64,000 bases of DNA from Helianthus annuus (Eukaryota > Streptophyta > Magnoliopsida > Asterales > Asteraceae). Of the stretch, positions 1 through 11,420 are shown piece by piece. Positions within the stretch are counted from its first letter, which is position 1. Each line of letters opens with the position of its first letter. Location: contig NC_035436.2 in NCBI RefSeq assembly GCF_002127325.2, positions 106,849,591 through 106,913,590 of the forward strand, written 5' to 3'. The notes under the pieces were generated by a model, which saw only the letters and a program-made list of their open reading frames with translations, searched no databases and was not told where the DNA came from. The position numbers and the translations under genes were made by a program.

Positions 1-2
1 TG

Positions 3-3000
3 CTTCCCGGTGTTGTAACTCAAGTTCACGAGATATACAACAATAACAATAACAATAACAATGCGCAGTGTAATTTCAAGAACTTCAATTCTGCTAAACC
101 TCTAAAGTTTTCTGGGTTGCAAGGAGCAACTGCGCTCCTACAGTGGTTCGAGAGTATTGAGAACACATTCAGGCATGTGTAGTGTCCGAATGCACGTAAG
201 GTTGAATTTGCTTCAAGCGTATTTGAGAAGCGAGCGCTTACCTGGTGGAATGGTATTATGCGCGATAGGGGTGCCGAAGTGGCGTTGGCACAAACATGGG
301 ATGAGCTTCGGGCTTTCATGATGAGAGAGTTCTGTCCCCGTCACGAGATTCGAACTTTGGAGCTAGAGTTTGACGATTTAAAACAAGATGGGGCTGAGCA
401 CCGTGCGTACACGGATCGCTTTGAGGAACTCAGTCTATTGTGTCCCACCATGGTTACCCCACCAGACAAAGCAATCGAAAGATATATCGATGGTCTACCC
501 GATTCTATGCTGGATATTGTGACCGCTGTTAAACCCACTACCCTTCGTCAAGCGATCAAGTTATCTGCTACCCTAACTGAATCCCAAGTCAGGAAGGGTA
601 AACTCACCCGCAAGGGTGACAAGAAGAAATCGTCTGATTCTGCGAAAAACAAGAAAAAGGGTAAAGGTAAAGAAGGTGAGTCGTCGAAGAAATCAAGGAA
701 GCGAAAGGGTGCACAAAACTTTGCTGTTACGACACAGACTAAACAGAACACACCGGCTCAACCTCCTCTGAAAAAGGCGTATGCTGGTACCGCACCACAT
801 TGTGCTCGCTGCAACGGTCATCATGTTGCACAGCAAGCTTGTAAGCAATGCACGACGTGTGGTAGACTTGGGCATTTAGCCAATGTTTGTCGTTCAGGAC
901 AAAATCAGGTTGCTCAGGTTCAAGCTCCGGTTCAGGGGAATGCTGCAAGATTCCCACCGGGTTCCTGTTTCAATTGTGGAGAGTGTGGTCACTTCCGCAA
1001 CAACTGTCCGAGGCTGGCAAATGCTAATGCGAATCCGAATGCGAACGTCAACGCCAACGTGAATCCTGCTCGAGGGCGAGCATACAATTTGAATGCAAAC
1101 GAAGCGAGGGCTGACAACGAGGTTGTCAATGGTACGTTTCTTGTTAACAATCGACCCGCATCTATTCTTTTTGATTCTGGTGCCGATAAAAGTTTTGTTT
1201 CGTTATCTTTTGAGCCTTTGCTTGCGATACCTAGAACTAAATTGAGGAAACCCTTGTCTGTCGAAGTTGCTACTGGTAAACCTCTTGTTCTCGATTCTGT
1301 TATCCGTGATTGTCAGTTGAACCTTGATAACCATCTTTTTCCTATTGACCTAACACCGATGCAACTTGGGAGTTTCGACATTATCGTTGGAATGGATTGG
1401 TTAACCAAACACCATGCTGAGGTGGTTTGTTTTGATAAGATTGTTCGTATTCCTTTGTCTTCTGGCGATATTTTGGAAGTTCGTGGCGAGAAGCCATCTG
1501 GCGGTTTGAAGCTTATGTCGTGTACAAAGGCCTAGAGTTATTTGAGAAAAGGATATGTTGCTTTTCTAGCACATGTCACTGAGGAGAAAGACAAGAGTAA
1601 GAGTATTCAGGATATTCCGATTGTTCGGGATTATCCAAAGGTGTTTCCTGATGAACTGCCTGGTTTACCTCCGGTTCGTCAAGTTGAGTTTCATATCGAC
1701 CTTGTACCCAATGCCAACCCGATTGCGAAAGCACCTTATCGTCTTGCACCTTCAGAGATGCAAGAGATATCGAAACAGCTTCAAGAGTTATCTGATAAAG
1801 GATTCATTCGTCCGAGCTTTTCACCTTGGGGAGCTCCTGTCATCTTCGTGAAAAAGAAAGATGGGTCTTTTCGAATGTGTATCGATTATCGTGAGCTTAA
1901 TAAGCTTACCATCAAGAATCGACATCCCCTACCTCGAATTGATGATCTCTTCGATCAGCTGCAAGGTGCTTCATGTTTTTCTAAGATCGATCTGCGTTCT
2001 GGGTATCATCAACTTCGTGTTTTCGAAGAAGATATTCCCAAAACTGCTTTCCGCACGAGATATGGGCATTACGAGTTCACAGTCATGCCTTTTGGCTTGA
2101 CAAATGCTCCAGCTATCTTTATGGACTTAATGAATAGGGTCTGTAAACCTTATTTGGACAAGTTCATTATTGTGTTCATCGACGATATTCTCATTTATTC
2201 GAAGACTCGAGCCGATCACGAGCAACACCTTCGCTTAACGTTGGAACTCCTTAAGAAGGAACAACTTTTCGCTAAATTCTCCAAGTGTGAATTCTGGCTT
2301 AAAGAAGTTCAGTTTCTGGGTCATATAGTCAACAAGCAGGGCATTCATGTGGATCCATCCAAGATTGTTGCTATTAAGGATTGGAGTACGCCAACGACGC
2401 CTACAGAGATACGATCTTTTCTTGGTCTTGCTGGTTACTATCGTCGATTCATTTCTAATTTCTCAAAAATTGCGGTTCCACTCACTGCTTTGACTCGGAA
2501 GAATAAGCCTTTTGAGTGGGGACCCAAACAAAAAGAAGCGTTCCAAACACTGAAGCGGAAGTTATGTAATGCTCCTGTTCTATCTCTGCCCGAGGGAAAC
2601 GATGATTTCGTTATCTATTGCGAGGCATCCAACTTAGGCCTTGGTTGCGTCCTCATGCAACGAGGTAAGGTTATTGCATATACATCTAGACAGCTGAAAA
2701 TCCACGAGAAGAACTATACGACTCATGATCTTGAGTTAGGAGCTGTGGTTTTCGCACTTAAAATCTGGAGACATTACCTCTATGGCACGAAGTGTGTGGT
2801 TTTCATAGACCACAAAAGTCTCTAGCATATTCTTAATCAGAAAGAGCTGAACATGAGGCAACGACGTTGGGTTGAACTCTTGAACGATTATGATTGCGAG
2901 ATTCGCTACCATCCTGGTAAGGCGAATGTCGTGGCCGATGCGCTTAGTCGAAAAGAGCGAGTCAAGCTTCATTCTGTTCAAACACTATCTGATCTTCAAA

Positions 3001-4436
3001 CTCGTGTTCTTCAAGCTCAGCAATCTTGTGTCTCACAAAATTTGATGGGTATGGAATTGCCACATCAGCTTGAGCTTAAACTCGAAGCAAAAGGCGATGG
3101 TTTGCTTTATTTCAAGGATCGTTTGTGGGTCCCGAAACAAGATGATCTTCGCGCCCTAGTGATGGATGAATCTCACAAGTCTCGATATTCTATCCATCCT
3201 GGTGCTGATAAGATGTACAAGGATCTTCGTACTAAGTTCTGGTGGCCTGGTATGAAGAAAGATGTTGCCTTGTATGTAGCGTAATGCCTAACTTGTCTTA
3301 AAGTCAAGGCTGAACATCAACGACCTTCTGGTTTGCTTGTACGACCAGAGATACCGGTTTGGAAGTGGGAGAGCCTTGCGATGGATCTCATCACTAAGTT
3401 ACCGCGTACATCTAAAGGTCACGATGCTATTTGGGTTGTTATCGATCGATTAACGAAGTCAGCTCATTTTCTTCCGATTCGCGAGGATCTATCTGCTGAT
3501 AAACTTGCAAAGATTTATGTTGATGAGATTATATCACGACATGGTGTTCCTTTGGATATCATTTCTGATCGTGATGCTCGATTTTCATCTCATTTCTGGA
3601 AGACCATGCAATCTGCTATGGGAACCCAACTAAATCTAAGCACTGCTTATCATCCCCAAACAGATGGACAATCCGAGAGGACAATTCAAACTTTGGAGGA
3701 TATGCTTAGAGCATGCGTGATAGACTTTGGTGGTAATTGGGATTCTCATCTGTCAATGATCGAGTTCTCTTACAACAATAGTTATCATGCTAGCATCAAT
3801 ATGGCACCATTCGAAGCTCTCTACGGTCGAAAATGTCGTTCACCTGTCTGTTGGAACGAGACTGGTGAAGCTCAGCTTACTGGACCTGAGCTCGTTCTGG
3901 AAACAACAGATAAAATCAAGAAAATCCGCGATAATCTTGTGACAGCTCGAAGCCGTCAAAAGAGTTATGCGGATATGAGAGGCAAGCACTTGGAATTTCA
4001 AGTCGGAGATCGTGTCCTACTCAAGGTTTCACCTTGGAAAGGAGTCGTGAGATTTGGAAAGAAAGGAAAACTTGCACCTCGATATGTGGGACCATTTAAG
4101 ATTGTGGAAAAAATTGGGAAGGTTGCCTATCGACTAGAGCTACCTCCAGAGCTTGGAAATATTCATCCGACTTTTCACATGTCCAATCTGCGAAAGTGTT
4201 TAGCTGACACTGATCTTCACATACCTCTCGACGAGATCTAAATCGATGAAACGATGCACTTTGTCGAGAAACCCGTGGAGATAGTGGACCGTACATTCAA
4301 GCAGTTGAAGAACAAACGGATTCATTTGGTAAAAGTTCGTTGGGAGTCCAAACGTGGCCCAGAATTTACTTGGGAACGTAAGGATCAAATGATGACCAAA
4401 TATCCGCAATTGTTTTCACAAGCTTCCTCTAGTTAA
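3..4436 (+). pseudogene. Element 1 gag-pol polyprotein, broken by five in-frame stops
   Basis: One reading frame runs across the whole stretch with no frameshift. In order it encodes gag, a basic Lys-rich linker (about 600-700), CCHC zinc knuckles (about 802-1010; the last has CFNCGECGHFRNNC spacing), protease (DSGAD near 1169), RT (FIDDIL near 2177), RNase H (EASNLGLG near 2622), integrase ([10 protein letters not shown] zinc site, D-D-35-E core with IISDRDARF and DGQSER) and a chromodomain (about 4257-4415). Stops lie at 180-182, 1533-1535, 2823-2825, 3282-3284 and 4239-4241. Comparison with the sibling elements suggests most or all replaced glutamine codons. The start of gag is outside the window. 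It cannot make a full protein. Confidence 0.92.
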
Positions 4437-4471
4437 AATTTCGGGACGAAATTTCCTGAAGTAGGGGAGAC
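4436..4471 (+). other. Element 1 terminal palindrome and polypurine tract
   Basis: The gag-pol stop is followed by a palindrome with 8-bp arms around GGA (4436-4454). A purine run, GTAGGGGAGA (4461-4470), then leads into the LTR start TGTGACAAC at 4472. The purine run is the expected plus-strand primer. The same palindrome precedes the 3' LTR of every other gypsy element whose 3' LTR is in the window. Confidence 0.8.
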
Positions 4472-5510
4472 TGTGACAACTATGCTCTGTAATCTCTGTA
4501 CGATTTAAAACAATGTTGATTATTAATAAAACAATGTGCTTTGGTGTTATTATATGTGTTTTGGTATTATTTTGTGTGTATTTGTGTTTGGTGATTTTTA
4601 CAATTCGATTTGATTCCAATTTCAAGCTTTAAATCGCTTTCTGGAAGGTTATACGAGCACTGATGCGTAAATATAACCAGTTTAATGCAACAAAAACTCC
4701 GGAATAGTGAAATAGGCTTAACATATCTTAAATAACCTCCACATAACTTAGAAATAAGTTTTGGATGGTTTGGTGTGTCGAAAACAAGTTTGTTCGATCG
4801 CAGGGACTATTTGTGTCAAACTGCGAAACTATACCGATTTGTATAGTAACGAACACTCCGAAACTTGATCATAAGTTAAATATACCATAAATATACTTTA
4901 CATAGCCTAGAAATAGGCTTTGAAGGGTTCGGTATGCTAAAATAAACTTTATTGATCAATAGAGACTAAAAGCGTCAAAAGTGCATAAGTTTGCATTTTT
5001 GCGCATATCTTACGTTCTGAATAGAACTAGACGTCCAAAAATTTATGTATTCATTAAAATATTTTATTTTAGTGATTGGCATGATAAAATTCCATTCGTC
5101 GCTTAATTTGGATCGTTTTTGCGTTCATTACGACTTCCGTCATAATTAACCGAATAACGCAACCGTATGGCCAAACGAACCGACATTCGTGATGTCTTTG
5201 AGCATATTTTAAGTTCCCTATACTTTAATATCATTTTAGAGCCTTGAAATGAGGTTAATAGGCTTTCAAGTTTTACAAGTGCATGGACCATTTTTGAAAA
5301 TTCTGGCAGATACATTGAACTTGGTCCATTTTTTTAGGCATCCATGGTATTTCAAAACAATGTGCCACACATGGATGGTTTTGATCCTTATTTTGCAATA
5401 CCATTTGATGGTTTTAAGTATTCCCATGGTTTTGAAAACCATGTGCCCACATGTAAGGTCTAGATCAAAGCACATTTTTCGACGAACGATCTTAACGGTA
5501 CTTGAATTCC

Positions 5511-5518
5511 TATAAATA
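5511..5518 (+). promoter_or_regulatory. TATA box of the element 1 LTR
   Basis: TATAAATA lies about 1040 bp into the LTR. It is followed by a CT-rich leader start (AAACCCATTTCACTCC), which fits a pol II start about 25-35 bp downstream. A transcript from here would contain the predicted structured intron at 45869-46867 once element A is ignored. Confidence 0.65.
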
Positions 5519-6425
5519 CCCAAACCCATTTCACTCCCAAAGCACACTTGAATCTGATTTTTGCTCTCTAAGTTGAAGTTTATGCTTCATACCTGAGAGT
5601 AAATCGGATCAAGAGCTTGCGGGGACCTTTTGTAAGTATTCCTTCGTTCTTTTCGTTCATTTCTATCGTTAAAGTCAAACTGTGTTTGACTTTCTGCTTT
5701 GACCAGTTTATGCTCAACGCGAAGTTCGTTTGAACTTCATAACGTGAGCGTAATAACGATGGTTATAGTCCCTAGTGACTATACCTACTGATTACCACGT
5801 TATCTAGGCTCAGTGACGAGTCGTAGTTTCGGCCAAAATACGTTTTCTCGCGTATTTTGTAACCAAACTACTCAAGGATATCAAAACCGTTTGTTTTGAT
5901 ATCAAAACTTGTTTTCTAACTTAACTAAACATGTTTCGACATGTTTAGCTCGTCACTTGTTAGTTTAGTGCTTGTGTAGAGTCGTAAGTCAAGCGGACTA
6001 AACACCCGCTTAGACTTTCGAACACGACCCGTTTGGTCGATCATTAGGATCCGACCAAACATGTTTAGTGACCATAGTAGCATAGCGAATAACCTTTCGA
6101 GGTTATACCTTATGGTCACTTAGGTTTAATTAGTCGCATGATAGGTAGTTATATGCCTTTGGTAAATTACCAAAATACCCTTTTCATGCATAATTGGTAA
6201 TTAAGCATATGTAACCTAAACTTTTGACACGTAACTAATTATGTAACATAATTAAACATGTATGGGCATATAATACTTGTCATAGGACTAGTTAGACGTC
6301 TCGAACGCGCTTTTGCGTGCACGACGCGTTAAAGTAGCATAAGCTACTTTAATGGGTCACGATGGGTCGAAAGCACTTAGGTTAGGTTCCGATTTAGGAT
6401 GTAGGCTTTGTTAAACCATATAACA

Positions 6426-6430
6426 TGAGG
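6426..6430 (+). repeat. Target-site duplication of element A, left copy (TGAGG)
   Basis: TGAGG lies immediately before TGTGACAAC of the A 5' LTR and again at 45705-45709 after the A 3' LTR. This proves A inserted as one unit and that everything between belongs to A or to later insertions. Confidence 0.95.
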
Positions 6431-7349
6431 TGTGACAACTCGAACTTTAGACTTACTTTGTGTAACGCATGTGAACGTGTTATGATTATATGAACGTTGA
6501 CTTATTGAATATTATGACATTATGATATGTAATCATGTGAACCTTGTGAGTAATGAATGCTATGTGCTATATGTGTTTCGTGCATGTATGATAAACACAC
6601 AACCCGAACCCCACAACGCGAACCGATCGCACAAGGCCATTGGGCCGTATTGTTTGCACACGGACCAAAAGGGCAACCCATGATTGGGTTCGGCCCACTC
6701 CTATTGCACGTATAACACATGGGGATAGGGTATACCCCTCATATTTTGGCAAAAATCACAACACACTCAAACCCTAGTTCTTCCTTCTCGTTTGCTTGGA
6801 ACCCGACGGCACACACACCCTTACTATCAAAGACATCTCCTGAATAGGATCAATCCTTGTCACCCTCTATTTTCGGTTAGTGCTTTGGTTTATGATTTCA
6901 TGTTGATTGATGTTATGATTCCATGCTTAGGTTAAACCGATTAGAGTTGCATGATAATAAGTTAGAACCGATTTGATGTAACTATGTTGCTATGCTTTGT
7001 TTTCGGATTGGTTGTTGTGATGATTAAGTTCGAATGAATGTAATCAGATTTGTATGAATGTTAATCGGCTAGAATGTCATGTTTTCGGATTTGTTACACA
7101 ACCAATTGGATGAGTTAATTAACTTGATCGGATATATGTTACTGATTCAAGTGGCATGCTAATATGTTTTAGTGATATGATTACTATTCTTGTTGATTAT
7201 GATTAGAGTTCATAAGAATTGAGGTTGGAAATCTCTGTTTGATCGATATTAGGTGAATCGAATGATTGAATGTTGTGTTAATTGATTGGTGTTTGTTTGG
7301 AAACTGATAAACTAATGGTAACCGAATTGCTTGATTTTTGGAATGATTA

Positions 7350-7830
7350 AACTAATCGCACAAGGGGCTCTGATCGCACAAGAGACCCCATCACACAAGA
7401 CTAGCCGATCGCACAAGGGAGCCCACTCGTACAAGGCTCCTGGTCGCACAAGGCCCCTAGTCGCATAAGACCTCCTTCGCATAAGGCTGGTCAACCGTAC
7501 AAGACACATCCAGTCGCACAAGGCTTGCTGGATCGCACATGCGTTTAACAGTTGGGCCTTCAAGCCCAAAGTGAGTCGCACAAGACACATGGACCGGGCT
7601 GGATAGTTGTTGTTTGTTGTAACTGGACCGCATGAGATTGTTTGTTTAATTATGTTGTTGGGCCGGGTGTTATGTTGGGTTGGGCTAGTTTGGATCGCAC
7701 AACCCAAAGGGTTCGCACAAGACTAAGGTATTAATTAATTGGGCCGGGAACTGTTTGGGCCTAGATTTATATCGCACAAGATGGTTGGGCTCGCACAAGC
7801 TCAACGGCCCAACCATCCGAGACGCACAAG
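7350..7830 (+). repeat. TCGCACAAG motif array in the A 5' LTR
   Basis: About 17 copies or near-copies of TCGCACAAG are spread over 480 bp with irregular spacing (10-60 bp) and different flanks. It is therefore a motif field rather than a regular tandem repeat. The same field recurs in the A 3' LTR (44297-44778). It lies downstream of the likely transcription start and upstream of the predicted splice donor. Confidence 0.8.
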
Positions 7831-7996
7831 TGTGATTATGATATGCTTTGACTCTCTACGTGCTATACGTGTTTGCTATGATTCATATGTGCATTACTTG
7901 AACCAAACCTGACTTGTATGGTAACCCTGTTAGGACGTGGTTGACCACTGTTAGTTCAAGAACCCTCTCCTTTGTGTATCTGCCGAGCAACCCAAG

Positions 7997-8465
7997 GTGA
8001 GTTCACACAGCCAAGGCATGGGTTCCCAGGGTGGGAATGGGATTGGATGATTATTCGTGCGTACATAGTTAATGGAACCTAATGATATGGTCCTCAGGGT
8101 GAGGATGGTAAATGATAAGATACGGCTAGACTAGTATACCTACATGAACTGATCTTCGCACACACGCCAAGGGTTGGCTGCGATATTATGACTGATCTTC
8201 GCACACACGCCTTAGGGAGGCTGCGAACTATACATACTAAACTTCGCACACATGCCAGGGTGGCCAGCGATACAAATATACATAGTCTAGAATACTTGAG
8301 AACTTTCCTTAGTCTTCGCATACATGCCTAGAGGGCTGCGATGGAAACCAATACTACACGTGAAAAATGAACGAACATAATACGACACATACAATTACTA
8401 TTACCAAACTTACTTTCTATGAACTCGCTCAACTAGTTGTTGACTCTCTGTTGCATGCCTTGCAG
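7997..8465 (+). other. Predicted structured intron in the A 5' LTR
   Basis: The donor is CCAAG|GTGAGTTCACA (7997) and the acceptor CCTTGCAG|GACC (8465), 469 bp apart. Donor strand 7997-8007 pairs with 8418-8427; this copy has one extra mismatch (TATGAACTCGC) compared with the A 3' LTR. A hairpin array lies between them. Confidence 0.6.
8148..8345 (+). repeat. Hairpin array inside the A 5' LTR intron
   Basis: There are four units of the form TTCGCACACACGCC - loop - GGCTGCGA, in which TCGC pairs with GCGA and GCC with GGC. Loops differ in length and sequence while the arms are kept. Equivalent units occur at the same place in element E (54842-55042), where GGCTGCGA is replaced by GGCCGCGA. Confidence 0.7.
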
Positions 8466-8544
8466 GACCTTAGGTATCATATGGAGCTTGCACAGGGAGG
8501 AGCAGGTCGTTGTGGGCAACGGATTGATAAACACTTATTACATT

Positions 8545-8549
8545 ACAAA
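8545..8549 (+). repeat. Target-site duplication of element B, left copy (ACAAA)
   Basis: ACAAA precedes the B 5' LTR and recurs at 18522-18526. The uninterrupted site in the A 3' LTR (near 45494) has a single ACAAA. Confidence 0.95.
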
Positions 8550-9214
8550 TGTGACAACCCGAATAATTAAGGATAGCACTACTTAAAATTCCACAACCTT
8601 TGGCGTGTACCTTTACGTTTGTTGCCTATCTTGTGCACCACTAAGTGTTTGCGTGTGTTTGATTGATTAACTATACAAGGAACCGTTAAACGCTAGTATG
8701 TGTCGATAAGCTAACTTAGAAAACTAACTTAATTGGGCTGCGAGTTACTTAACACATTTGGGCAACGAACTCGATTAAACACGTGATGTCTTGCGGCCCA
8801 CTCAAAACAAACTGATTTGTTAATGATGTATGAGATCGATAAAAGCCCACTATATGCTAGTCCATCCACGTGCACCCCTCTTTCCATGTGCGGCTGCATG
8901 TGATGAATAATGATATGTGTTAATGATGGATGATTGATAATTTTCCTCTCAAAACCTCCTGTGCACGTGAATGAGTGATCATATATTTGGTTTAATTAAT
9001 TGCACTTGTCTCTCAATTCCTTCCTTAAAGTCTGTGTGTACATCTCATGTTGAACTCGATTAACGCACACACACATTGACATGGGCTGGAGACCACACAT
9101 CCCTTTCCTCGGCCCACTCTACTCGGAGCCCATTCCGAGCGCACACACAAACCTAAGCCCAACTCGTGGGATTAAAGGCATGTACGCATGCATTAGGAAA
9201 CCGTTTCTTGGTAT

Positions 9215-9222
9215 CTTATAAA
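9215..9222 (+). promoter_or_regulatory. Probable TATA box of the B LTR
   Basis: TTATAAAC sits about 12 bp upstream of AAACCCTAA and just before a CT-rich leader. The B 3' LTR has the same element 7118 bp downstream (about 16333). Confidence 0.55.
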
Positions 9223-10561
9223 CACTTCAAACCCTAATTGATGGTAAACGACAACAGTAGAAGATCATCGCTACCCCTTCTTGTGTGTTAACCACCTATA
9301 CCTTCACGTCTTAATCGTCTGGTTAGTATCATCGTTCTTTTCTTCATTTACGTGATTATGTGTTGAGTTACATGAGTGTCGAGTAAGATCAAATCATGGG
9401 TAAATCTTGTTAACTGATAGTATATTAGTATGATGCTAAGTTACATGTAAATTGGCTATATAATGTTAAGTTACCTACGGATGTGTAACTGTTGGATTAA
9501 ACCATGTTGAAATAAATTGCTATGCATGTTGATGCTTACCTTGTTCACTTGATGCTTCTGGGTAGTTGAAAACATGTTTAAATAATGAGTTAACAAGATA
9601 ATGATGTAATAGAGAAGGATTGATGAATCATGCTCGGTTTTTCCTTTAATGTACAACTGTCGAAGCACCAGGTACAACCTGGTCATGCACACCATGAAAT
9701 CGTTAAGATGGTTTTATAGAATGAAATGTTACGAGAGTATCCTTCCTGTTAGTGTTTTCGTTAATGATAATGATGCTCCCTAAGCGAATTCGTCTCGACT
9801 CTTAGTGATTATATGCTTAATGTTCATAGATCGATCAAACGAGAAAAGAAAGAAAAGCATAGTTCTTGTGATTACGATACAGTTAGAATGATTAGGATAT
9901 ACCATGTTGATAATTGATATTTGATAATCGATGAACTGTTATATGTGCTTAAGAGATTGCCATCTTTTCTTTAGATCCGTATAATATGATATGGTGGGTG
10001 TGATGGTTGTATTGGTTGCGATCAATTAGGGAATTAAATGGTAATTGGTAAAACTAATATGTAATAATCATGGGGAGGAATAACTGAAAAGAAATTGTGC
10101 AAAGAATGAACGTGCAATTGCATGAAGATCGCACCGGTGGCCCAACATCACACCTCAACTGGGCTTCACAACTTGATTTGGGCCGTACACCAAGCAAGTG
10201 GGCCTTATTGTTTTGGGGTCGCACACGGGGTAGCCAACAGGATTGATTAATGGCACATGTAGTTGATTATGAACTTGTACATAATGTGTGTGTGATGAAA
10301 CATTGACATGGAGTAAGGCCAAGTGCATGATGTGAATGATGTGTATTGTAACAGTGATGGGTTGGTTGAAAACGTAAACTTGGGGTGTATCAAGAGGAGG
10401 TTTAAATATCTGCTACATGTTATATGATAAACTAACTTATGTGTGCAACCTGTTTAACATGTGATTGGAATAAATGTGGATCTAATGGTCGTTGGTGATT
10501 ATGTTAGGACTCGATTGACTGAATTATAATCAAGTAAACAATCTAACCGAGCAAAACCAAG

Positions 10562-11100
10562 GTGAGTTCACTGCACTTTTCTAAGCATGCGTCCCGGTGG
10601 TTTGGGACATCTGGTAAACGTTTCTGAAGGGAACACTGGGTAAACTGTTTATTTGGGATGTTGGTTATTGAACACAGTATAAATCATGTAAGACCCCATA
10701 CATCTACCGTGTTGCTGAAGAAGCAACGAGGTATTTAGTTGATAGCGCTATTAGGTTTGGCACCCTCACACCGGGCCGAAAGGACGGGCGTGAACTAATT
10801 ACCTGAACATCATGACCAATGCCTAGTTAAAGGCATTGGGGTTGGGCATTCACATCGTGTATATATATAAGACCCCTTACATCTATCCAAGGTTGGTTGA
10901 TACCTTGACATCATGACCAATGCCTAAATGGAGGCATTGGGGTTGGGCATTCACATCTAGTCGCCACATACGGTAATCGAGTAATAACAACATCAAAACA
11001 AAACGTTGAACTGTTGTAAACACACATCTGGTAACTAAACGCGTTAACAAAACTTTGAACTCACCAGCGTCGTCTGACACACTTGTCTGCACGCTTGCAG
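10562..11100 (+). other. Predicted structured intron in the B 5' LTR
   Basis: The donor is ACCAAG|GTGAGTTCA and the acceptor ACGCTTGCAG|GTC, 539 bp apart. GGTGAGTTCA (10561-10570) pairs perfectly over 10 bp with TGAACTCACC (11056-11065), 35 nt before the acceptor. Here the G-U wobble seen in the other families is a G-C or A-U pair, which supports selection for pairing. Confidence 0.6.
10816..10940 (+). repeat. Two perfect 8-bp hairpins in the B 5' LTR
   Basis: CCAATGCC - 8 nt loop - GGCATTGG occurs at 10816-10839 and 10917-10940. The loops are different and the arms identical. Each is followed by GGTTGGGCATTCACATC. They lie between the predicted donor and acceptor. Confidence 0.8.
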
Positions 11101-11405
11101 GTCTATTGAGTTATATCTTGTGGAACTTGCTGTCTGGGAGGCTGGAGTGGTCATGGGTCGAGATACATAGAATCGTAATACAAGCTTAATGGTTTATATA
11201 CACATGTTTTACGAAACACTTAACAAATGAGTTATGCTTCCGCTGTATACAATGAATGTCATGTAACATTTGTAACATTTTATGCTAATGAATGAAAGTT
11301 TTATTTAAATACATTTATGAGTTCAATGTGATTGGTGGCTTGGATCCTGGTACGTCACACGCCTCGCGGGGGTTTCCGCATGTGGTATTTTGGGGGTGTG
11401 ACAGC

Positions 11406-11420
11406 TTGGTATCAGAGCCA
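11406..11420 (+). other. Element B primer-binding site
   Basis: TTGGTATCAGAGCCA is complementary to the 3' end of plant initiator tRNA-Met and sits two bases after the LTR end. A hairpin with GGTTAT...ATAACC and GGTTTTA...TAAAACC arms follows. Confidence 0.9.

Larger units (their letters stand above)
1..6430 (+). mobile_element. Element 1 (Ty3/gypsy chromovirus), left visible part
   Basis: This is the oldest layer of the window. It holds the 3' part of gag, all of pol, a polypurine tract and the first 1959 bp of the 3' LTR. Its 5' LTR lies outside the window. Element A splits the 3' LTR after 6430, which resumes at 45705 after a 5-bp TSD (TGAGG). The chromodomain at the pol C-terminus and the integrase-last domain order place it among chromoviruses. 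Its gag and LTR are clearly diverged from elements A to F, so it is a separate family. Confidence 0.9.
4472..6430 (+). repeat. Element 1 3' LTR, first part (U3 and start of the transcribed region)
   Basis: It begins with TGTGACAAC directly after the polypurine tract. The first kilobase holds two diverged tandem units (about 4690-4830 and 4853-4985, sharing an AACTCCG/ACACTCCG...TAGAAATA pattern) and AT-rich palindromes around ATGGTTTT/AAAACCAT (5330-5450). A TATA box lies at 5511. No coding potential is visible. Element A interrupts it at 6430, and the rest resumes at 45705. Confidence 0.88.
6431..8549 (+). repeat. Element A 5' LTR, first part
   Basis: It starts TGTGACAACTCGAAC and is interrupted by element B after 8549; the last 212 bp are at 18522-18733. 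It contains a telo-box-like AAACCCTA near 6769, a TCGCACAAG motif array (7350-7830) and the predicted intron with hairpins (7997-8465). Small frames inside it, such as the 131-codon minus frame at 7312-7707, only reflect the motif array. Confidence 0.95.
8550..11403 (+). repeat. Element B 5' LTR
   Basis: It starts TGTGACAACCCG and ends TTTTGGGGGTGTGACA. A TATA-like CTTATAAAC (about 9214-9222) is followed by AAACCCTAATTG, giving a plausible promoter about 670 bp into the LTR. It holds two perfect hairpins (10816-10940) and the predicted intron (10562-11100). Its sequence differs from the A/C/F and D/E LTR groups except at the ends and around the splice-like sites. Confidence 0.95.

Noticed and set aside
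7312..7707. 131-codon minus-strand frame in the A LTR (and its twin at 44260-44655)
   Set aside because: It is generated by the TCGCACAAG motif field, whose complement rarely contains stops. It has no domain, and it is duplicated only because the LTR is.
11406..11420. tRNA-like match TTGGTATCAGAGCCA
   Set aside because: Only the primer-binding complement of initiator tRNA-Met is present; there is no cloverleaf, so it is not a tRNA gene.
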